NCBI GenBank assembly: GCA_945861235.1
Contig: CAMATV010000068.1
Span: 1 to 11,238 of the forward strand
Direction of reading: 5' to 3'
Length of the DNA: 11,238 nt
DNA from: Opitutus sp. GAS368
GTDB lineage: Bacteria; Verrucomicrobiota; Verrucomicrobiia; Opitutales; Opitutaceae
Numbering within the stretch: position 1 is the stretch's first letter; every line of letters begins with the position of its first letter. The notes beneath the pieces were generated by a model that was not told the DNA's origin, did not search any database, and was given only the letters and a program-made list of their open reading frames with translations. Shown here piece after piece: positions 7,066 through 11,238 of this stretch. The position numbers were made by a program, and so were the translations under genes.

Positions 7066-8385
7066 GTGGTGCCTAGCACCAATCTCACGTTTCCCAATCG
7101 CGACACGCACCGCGCGTGGCTCGCCTCACAGGCGGCGCTGCCAGCGGGTTTCCGTGTCGGCACGACACGGTTCGATTTCGTGCCGCGCGAGGCGCCGAAG
7201 CCCGCGAAGATGACGCTCACGCTGATCGCCCTGGATCGGCCGACTCCGGATTTCGCGGCGGCGTTCACCAAAAACGCGTTTCCCGGTGCCCCGATCATCG
7301 TCGGCCGCAAGCGCCTCAATGCGCCCGCACTCGGTGCCATTATCATTAATAATAAGATCTCCAACGTCTGTGCGCCCGGCGGCGTCGAGACTGCGGAACG
7401 CGTCTGCGTGGAGGCCGCGCGATTGCTCGGGCTCGCGCCCGCGGCCGTGTTGCCGAGTTCGACCGGAGTGATCGGTTGGTCGTTGCCGACCGACGCCATC
7501 CTCGCGGCGCTGCCACAGGCGGTGTCCGCGCTCGCCGGCGGCACAATCTTGCCCGCCGCCGAGGGCATCGTGACGACGGATCTTTATCCGAAAATCCGGC
7601 GCGCCGACGTCGGCGGCGGTAGCATCGTCGGCATCGCCAAGGGCGCGGGCATGATCGAACCCAACCTCGCGACCATGCTCGTCTATGTGCTCACCGACCT
7701 CGCGGTGCCCCGCGGTGAATTGCGCGCCATGTTGGCCAGAGCCATCGACGCCAGTTTCAATGCCATCAGCATCGACAGCGACACGAGCACGTCCGACACG
7801 GTGGCGTTGATCTCTTCGGGCCGCGTGCCGTGCGAGGATTTTGGAGCATTCGAACGCGGCTTGCACACAGTGTGTCGGGATCTCGCCGAAGATGTTGTTC
7901 GGAATGGCGAAGGCGTCCGTCACGTGATCCGCGTGCGCGTCACCCACGCTGCGAGCCCCGTCCTCGCGCGGGCACTCGGTAAGGCCATCGTCAACGCCCC
8001 TCTCTTCAAGTGTGCCGTCGCCGGCAACGACCCAAACGTCGGCCGCCTCGTGCAAGCCATCGGCAAGCACATCGGTGCGTTCGCCCCACAGACGGATCTC
8101 TCGAAACTGCGCGCGGCCATGGGCGGAGTGGACATTTTCGCGAACGGAGTTTTTCAGCTCGATCCCAGCAAAGAGGCGGCACTCATTGCTCACCTCCGCG
8201 GCGCCGAGCTCTACGCAAGCGCGGCACCGAAGGACGGGGTCTTCTCCGCTCCGATCGACTTCCCGCCGCACGAACGATGCGTGGAACTGGAAATCGAAGT
8301 GGGTAACGGCGCGGCGTCCGCGACCGTGCTGGGCGGCGATCTCACCCACGAATACGTGAGCGAGAACGCGGATTACCGGAGCTAA
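7066..8385 (+). CDS. argJ: Glutamate N-acetyltransferase / ornithine acetyltransferase, divergent form
   Basis: ArgJ (439 residues) moves the acetyl group from N-acetylornithine to glutamate, making the pathway cyclic; bifunctional members also use acetyl-CoA. The precursor cuts itself at a conserved Ala-Thr bond, seen here as Ala202-Thr203 in KGAGMIEPNLATML, leaving Thr203 as nucleophile. Also seen: STGVIG (132-137, oxyanion region), DTSTSDTV (239-246), NDPNVGR and the closing GGDLTHEYVSENADYRS. The usual NSGNAN-x-x-TG stretch is replaced by NNKISNVCAPGG (95-106), so the precursor's alpha part is unusual. The start is GTG at 7066, directly followed by a second GTG at 7069; AGGAG lies 14 bases upstream of 7066, rather far. 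Unlike the other arg genes it is on the plus strand, divergent from argB and convergent with argC. Whether it is mono- or bifunctional cannot be told from sequence. Confidence 0.93.
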   Translation: MVPSTNLTFPNRDTHRAWLASQAALPAGFRVGTTRFDFVPREAPKPAKMTLTLIALDRPTPDFAAAFTKNAFPGAPIIVGRKRLNAPALGAIIINNKISNVCAPGGVETAERVCVEAARLLGLAPAAVLPSSTGVIGWSLPTDAILAALPQAVSALAGGTILPAAEGIVTTDLYPKIRRADVGGGSIVGIAKGAGMIEPNLATMLVYVLTDLAVPRGELRAMLARAIDASFNAISIDSDTSTSDTVALISSGRVPCEDFGAFERGLHTVCRDLAEDVVRNGEGVRHVIRVRVTHAASPVLARALGKAIVNAPLFKCAVAGNDPNVGRLVQAIGKHIGAFAPQTDLSKLRAAMGGVDIFANGVFQLDPSKEAALIAHLRGAELYASAAPKDGVFSAPIDFPPHERCVELEIEVGNGAASATVLGGDLTHEYVSENADYRS

Positions 8386-8390
8386 GCCGG

Positions 8391-8454
8391 GAGCGTGGCA
8401 GGGGCGTCCCGCCCAGATTTCCTCGGACTCACGGGCGAGCCGCCCGCGCCACTC
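8391..8454. repeat. Imperfect dyad of GC-rich hairpins between convergent argJ and argC
   Basis: The 67-bp gap between the two convergent stops contains two small hairpins, GGGCG-TCC-CGCCC (8402-8414) and GGGCG-AGC-CGCCC (8433-8445). The two outer flanks (GAG-cg-TGGC at 8391-8399 and GCCACTC at 8448-8454, touching the argC stop codon) pair as well. This could serve as a bidirectional transcription stop, although it lacks a T-tract on either side, or be a copy of a dispersed REP-like element. Confidence 0.55.
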
Positions 8455-9478
8455 AAACGAGCCCCGCCGTCTCTTCGAAGCCGAACCATAGATTCATGAT
8501 CTGCACGGCTTGGCCGCTGGCGCCTTTCATGAGATTATCCTCGGCGGAGGTGATCACGAAATTGCCGGTGCGCGGGTCGTGGACTGCGGAAATATCGATG
8601 CGGTTCGTGCCGACGACGTGCGCTGTGTCCGGGGTTTCGCCAGAAGGCAAAATCTGGACGAAGGGCGCATGGGCGTAGGCCTGCCGCCACGCCGCGTAAA
8701 CGCGCTCAACCGTCGCCCCAGGCGCCGCCGGCACGGTGATCGTCGTCGCGATGCCGCGGCGCATGGGCGCGAGGTGGGGGTTGAACTGGATAATCGTCGG
8801 CGCGCCCGTGTGCAACGCGAGCTGTTCTTCCACCTCCGCGAGGTGGCGGTGTTTCACCAGCCCGTAAGCTTTCGCGCTCTCGGCCCGCTCGCAAAAGAGA
8901 AAGGCTTCTTCGGCTTTTTTGCCGGCCCCACTGACGCCGCTGAACGCGTTCACCACAATATGCTCTCGCGTGACGACCGCCGCTTTGAGCAACGGCACGA
9001 GCGGCACCAAAATGCTCGTCGGATAACAACCCGGTGCAGCGATGAGCTTGGCCTCCGTTTTCCACGCGGGCGCGGTAAGCTCGGGCAACACAAATCGCGC
9101 GGAGGGCAACAGCCCGGGCGCATGGTGCTCGCCGTAATATTTTTGGTAGGTCGCGAGGTCGGCGATGCGGAAGTCGGCGCTCAGGTCGATCACCCGCTTG
9201 CCGGCGGCGACAAGTGCCTGCGCGTAAATCGCCGCAGTGCCGTGCGGGAGCGCGAGGAAAAACAACGCAATATCGCCGGCCGCCAGCGCGGCGGGGTCCG
9301 AATCGATAAACGTCAGCCCACGATCGATTCCCCGCACCGCGGGCATCACGGACGCGAGGGACTTTCCCGCGTGCGTGCGTGACGTCACCGCCGCAAGCGT
9401 CACCCGGGGGTGCCCCAGAAGCAGTTTGACCAAAATTTCGCCGGAATAACCGGCCGCGCCGACAATGCCTACTTTCAT
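8453..9478 (-). CDS. argC: N-acetyl-gamma-glutamyl-phosphate reductase
   Basis: ArgC (341 residues) reduces N-acetylglutamyl phosphate with NADPH to the semialdehyde, the step between ArgB and ArgD. Seen: the dinucleotide loop GAAGYSG (7-13); LPHG (77-80); DLSADFR (98-104); the catalytic Cys151 in AAPGCYPTS; NAFSGVSGAGK (177-187); the catalytic-histidine block HRHLAEVEE (210-218); NPHLAPMRRG, the substrate-binding stretch; and the closing DNLMKGASGQAVQ. Length and motifs fit the short (type 1) ArgC. The start ATG is preceded by CTCTCAC and four bases rather than a Shine-Dalgarno. It is shielded from the upstream minus-strand barrel gene by a terminator (9545-9574), and downstream on its own strand comes the antisense of argJ, so it is probably transcribed alone. 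A TTGACC at 9507-9512 (minus strand) might be a -35 box, but I see no good -10 partner. Confidence 0.96.
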   Translation of the reverse strand: MKVGIVGAAGYSGEILVKLLLGHPRVTLAAVTSRTHAGKSLASVMPAVRGIDRGLTFIDSDPAALAAGDIALFFLALPHGTAAIYAQALVAAGKRVIDLSADFRIADLATYQKYYGEHHAPGLLPSARFVLPELTAPAWKTEAKLIAAPGCYPTSILVPLVPLLKAAVVTREHIVVNAFSGVSGAGKKAEEAFLFCERAESAKAYGLVKHRHLAEVEEQLALHTGAPTIIQFNPHLAPMRRGIATTITVPAAPGATVERVYAAWRQAYAHAPFVQILPSGETPDTAHVVGTNRIDISAVHDPRTGNFVITSAEDNLMKGASGQAVQIMNLWFGFEETAGLV

Positions 9479-9544
9479 GATAGTGAGAGAGTGATCTGCA
9501 TCCGCCTCGACGACCGGGTCAAATCACAAACCGCGCCAAACGAA

Positions 9545-9574
9545 AACCGCCCGCACGTTTCCGTGCGGACGGTT
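9545..9574 (-). terminator. Intrinsic terminator of the TorF-like gene
   Basis: Stem of AACCG (9545-9549) and CCGCACG (9551-9557) with CGTGCGG (9562-9568) and CGGTT (9570-9574): 12 pairs, one C-A mismatch, a 4-base loop. Read on the minus strand the stem is followed by TTTTCGTTT, a U-rich tail. It lies 32 bases past the stop of the barrel gene and before argC, so it stops read-through into argC. Confidence 0.82.
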
Positions 9575-9580
9575 GTGCTG

Positions 9581-9599
9581 GCAGCGCACCGCGCGCTGC
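9581..9599 (-). other. Second hairpin just after the TorF-like stop codon
   Basis: GCAGCGC (9581-9587) pairs perfectly with GCGCTGC (9593-9599) around a 5-base loop, 7 bases after the stop codon of the barrel gene. It has no U-tract of its own, so it probably supports the terminator next to it or protects the mRNA 3' end. Confidence 0.5.
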
Positions 9600-9606
9600 A
9601 ACCTGC

Positions 9607-10401
9607 TTAGAACGCGTGGCTGTAGCTGATGGTCACGACGCCGCGACCGACCGCGAGCGAGTTGGCACCCTTCGGGGAGCTCCCCTGCTTGATGAACGCA
9701 TCGCGGCCCTCGGTGTAGGCGAAGCCGACCGTGAGCTTGGACTCTTTCGTGAGCTGAAACGGCGCCGCGACGCCCAGCTGCCAATAGTCGCCCCACGCCT
9801 TGACGCCCGGGGTCGTGTTGTTGGCCGCTTCCGTAACCCGGTAGGTGCCGATCTGGCCGGTGAAATCGAGCTCGGTGCCCAGATCCTTCAACGGGAGGGC
9901 ATAGGCGGCGGTGAGCTCATAGGTCGGGCCGCTCAGCACGACGTCATAATAATACTTCGGGGTCAGCTTGACGCCGGCCACCGTGTAGTTGACGGCGAGG
10001 CTCGGTTCAGAAGTCGAACGATAGTAACCGGCATTCGTCGGCGCCTTCGGGTACACATAGAGCGTGAAACCGGGCACGATCGTCAGATCCTTGCTCACCG
10101 CAAAAGTGTAGGATCCGTAAAGGTCGAACTCGGGAGCAGAGGAATCCTTCACCTTGTCCTTGAACGGGAAGTTGGACCAGAGACCGGCCGTAAAATCACC
10201 AGCGGCGACTTCGACGGATGGCTGCCAGGAAGGACCGCCGAGGCGTTGGCCGCGGAACATATATTGGGATACAGCCGAGAACGTGCTGGTCACCGCGTAA
10301 GCGGGAGCCGCAGCAGCGGGCGCCGCCGGGGCCTGCGCCCGAATCGTAACAGTGCCCACCGCAGCAAAGCTGAGGAGGGAGAGGAGGAGTTGCTTGGTCA
10401 T
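9607..10401 (-). CDS. TorF/Gcw_chp-like putative porin (outer-membrane beta-barrel)
   Basis: A 264-residue exported protein. Residues 1-24 are a signal peptide (MTKQ, hydrophobic core, Ala-Gln-Ala before the cut), followed by an Ala/Pro-rich linker (25-34). The mature part opens with a strand reading FSAVSQYMFRGQRLGGPSWQ (41-60), then 'AGLWSNF' (72-78), the hallmark of the TorF/Gcw_chp family ('S-x-Y-x-FRG...G-W-x-S'). Alternating aromatic strands follow, and the chain ends in a C-terminal Phe (ISYSHAF), the usual signal for barrel insertion. Function in this family is not settled; a porin role is inferred. Family members are often found near ammonium-transport genes, but none lies in the window. 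It is divergent from the BBP2-like gene and ends in a strong terminator. No Shine-Dalgarno precedes the ATG. Confidence 0.85.
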   Translation of the reverse strand: MTKQLLLSLLSFAAVGTVTIRAQAPAAPAAAAPAYAVTSTFSAVSQYMFRGQRLGGPSWQPSVEVAAGDFTAGLWSNFPFKDKVKDSSAPEFDLYGSYTFAVSKDLTIVPGFTLYVYPKAPTNAGYYRSTSEPSLAVNYTVAGVKLTPKYYYDVVLSGPTYELTAAYALPLKDLGTELDFTGQIGTYRVTEAANNTTPGVKAWGDYWQLGVAAPFQLTKESKLTVGFAYTEGRDAFIKQGSSPKGANSLAVGRGVVTISYSHAF

Positions 10402-10707
10402 TGGTAGTTAGGTTGGTGTTCTGATTGAGTGACCATCCGTGAGGATAGTCGCCGCCAATAGAGCAAACCGCGCGCGGATTGTTCCAGCGCAATTCGTGGC
10501 ATACAAAATTTCGCCCACCTACAGCGTGCGCCGTCGCCGTGAATCGTGCGCCGAGAATCCACCGCTGACATGCGTCGCATGAACCCCACCTGACCTCGAT
10601 GTCATAAAAATGAATCAAACGCATAACTGGCAAGAATGCTGCTAATGAGGACCTCAGACGGAACTGATTCCTAAGTTCCCAAAGCAACTAACCTACTACA
10701 CCAGCCA
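10402..10707. promoter_or_regulatory. 306-bp divergent region between two barrel genes
   Basis: No gene is visible here. It separates the TorF-like (minus) and BBP2-like (plus) genes and should contain promoters for both. Candidate control sites: palindrome CCGCGCGCGG (10468-10477); a 9-base direct repeat CGTGCGCCG at 10525-10533 and 10545-10553, spaced by 20 bases, about two helical turns; and an inverted repeat CATGCG-T-CGCATG (10569-10581). The right third (10600-10680) is relatively A/T-rich. I tested TGGCAT at 10492-10497 as a sigma-54 -24 box, but the -12 part does not fit. No confident -35/-10 pair was found. Confidence 0.45.
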
Positions 10708-11238
10708 ATGAAATCACGTATCACAATCGCGGCAGCGCTTACGCTCGCCTCTTCCCTGCCGGCCTTCGCCGATGTCAAAGTCAACGATTCGCTCTCCGTC
10801 GGTGGCTACGCTGCGGGATCGTATCGCAACACCAAATCCGACCCGGGAACCGCCGTCGACAAGTTCGACCTCGACGCTGCAAAAACCCTCTTCACGGGTT
10901 CTTTCAAGCCCGTCACCGGCGTGGTGAGCCTCTATTATCAGCCCGGCGCTCCCAGCGACGTCACCCTGCTTGATGCCTACGCCACCGTCGATGTCGGCAG
11001 CGGCATGAGCGTGACCGCCGGCAAGTTCCTGAGCTACCTCGGCTACGAGGCATTCGATATTCCAAATATGTCCCAGGTCTCTTACGCCAACGGTGATTTC
11101 CTCGGGCCAATCCCCGGCTACCACTCCGGCGTGCGGCTCGACGGCGGCGATAAAGACACCGGCTGGGGCCTTGCGCTCGTCGATTCCGTCTACTCCGGAC
11201 CAAATTACCTCAAGGGCGACGGCGAGCTAAAGCGCAAT
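10708..11238 (+). CDS. BBP2-like outer-membrane porin (partial, runs off right edge)
   Basis: The frame is open from ATG 10708 to the window end (177 codons, no stop). Residues 1-21 are a Sec signal peptide ending Ala-Phe-Ala. The mature start (VNDSLSVGGYAAGSY) is a barrel strand. A longer block, LLDAYATVDVGSGMSVTAG (87-105), KFLSYLGYEAFDIPN (106-120) and YHSGVRL (138-144), matches the core pattern of the OmpL-like BBP2 putative porins ('A-Y-x-x-x-x-x-G...x-AGKF-x-x-x-G-x-E...H-x-GVR'). It is expected to form a channel in the outer membrane; the substrate is unknown. The upstream neighbour is another barrel gene transcribed away from it, so the two may respond to the same regulator. No Shine-Dalgarno is seen before the ATG. 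The C-terminus, including any terminal Phe, is outside the window. Confidence 0.8.
   Translation, partial: MKSRITIAAALTLASSLPAFADVKVNDSLSVGGYAAGSYRNTKSDPGTAVDKFDLDAAKTLFTGSFKPVTGVVSLYYQPGAPSDVTLLDAYATVDVGSGMSVTAGKFLSYLGYEAFDIPNMSQVSYANGDFLGPIPGYHSGVRLDGGDKDTGWGLALVDSVYSGPNYLKGDGELKRN

Noticed and set aside
7126..8349. A 407-codon open frame antisense to argJ
   Set aside because: Its product is low-complexity, rich in Arg, Gly, Asp and His, with no recognisable motif; argJ on the other strand has full family motifs. It is a GC-rich shadow frame.
9616..10407. A 263-codon open frame antisense to the TorF-like gene
   Set aside because: No motif, signal peptide or plausible start; the opposite strand encodes a clear barrel protein with signal peptide, C-terminal Phe and terminator.
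10491..10508. Sigma-54-like TGGCAT...TTTCG before the barrel genes
   Set aside because: The -12 element does not read TTGC at the required spacing from the -24 GG.

Overview
The window looks like chromosomal DNA of a Gram-negative, GC-rich bacterium, most likely a verrucomicrobium close to Opitutaceae. The grounds are two outer-membrane barrel proteins, exported proteins with Sec signal peptides, a CotH-kinase exoprotein ending in a tandem 'RGIGPTL...LADP' module of a kind I associate with verrucomicrobial and planctomycetal secreted proteins, and start codons that mostly lack a Shine-Dalgarno sequence. The lineage call is inference; there is no rRNA to test it.

Layout, left to right. (1) 1-190, minus: the N-terminus of an exported protein that resembles the start of PhoD-like alkaline phosphatases, running off the left edge. 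(2) 481-3648, plus: a 1055-residue secreted protein with lamin-tail, CotH-kinase and chitobiase-like domains and two C-terminal repeats. (3) 3668-9478: an arginine biosynthesis cluster. argF, argD, argB and argC are on the minus strand and argJ on the plus strand, so the order C-J-B-D-F is kept but argJ is flipped. Together the enzymes give the cyclic route from N-acetylglutamate to citrulline: ArgB kinase, ArgC reductase, ArgD aminotransferase, ArgJ acetyl recycling, ArgF carbamoyl transfer. argG and argH are not in the window. (4) 9545-9599: two hairpins, one with a U-tract, that end the next minus-strand gene and insulate argC from it. (5) 9607-10401, minus, and 10708-11238, plus (cut by the right edge): divergent outer-membrane barrel genes, TorF/Gcw_chp-like and BBP2-like, sharing a 306-bp regulatory region.

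The features most worth a second look are in the arg cluster. A perfect 26-bp inverted repeat built from four GTGAAA and four TTTCAC hexamers lies between argB and argD and ends four bases before the argD start codon. argJ is inverted, and its product lacks the usual NSGNAN signature of the family. A CTYTCAC-N4-ATG motif precedes three otherwise Shine-Dalgarno-less start codons (the CotH gene, argD, argC). I saw no tRNA, rRNA, CRISPR, insertion sequence, phage or defence gene. Apart from these details the window is a housekeeping region with two envelope loci at its sides.
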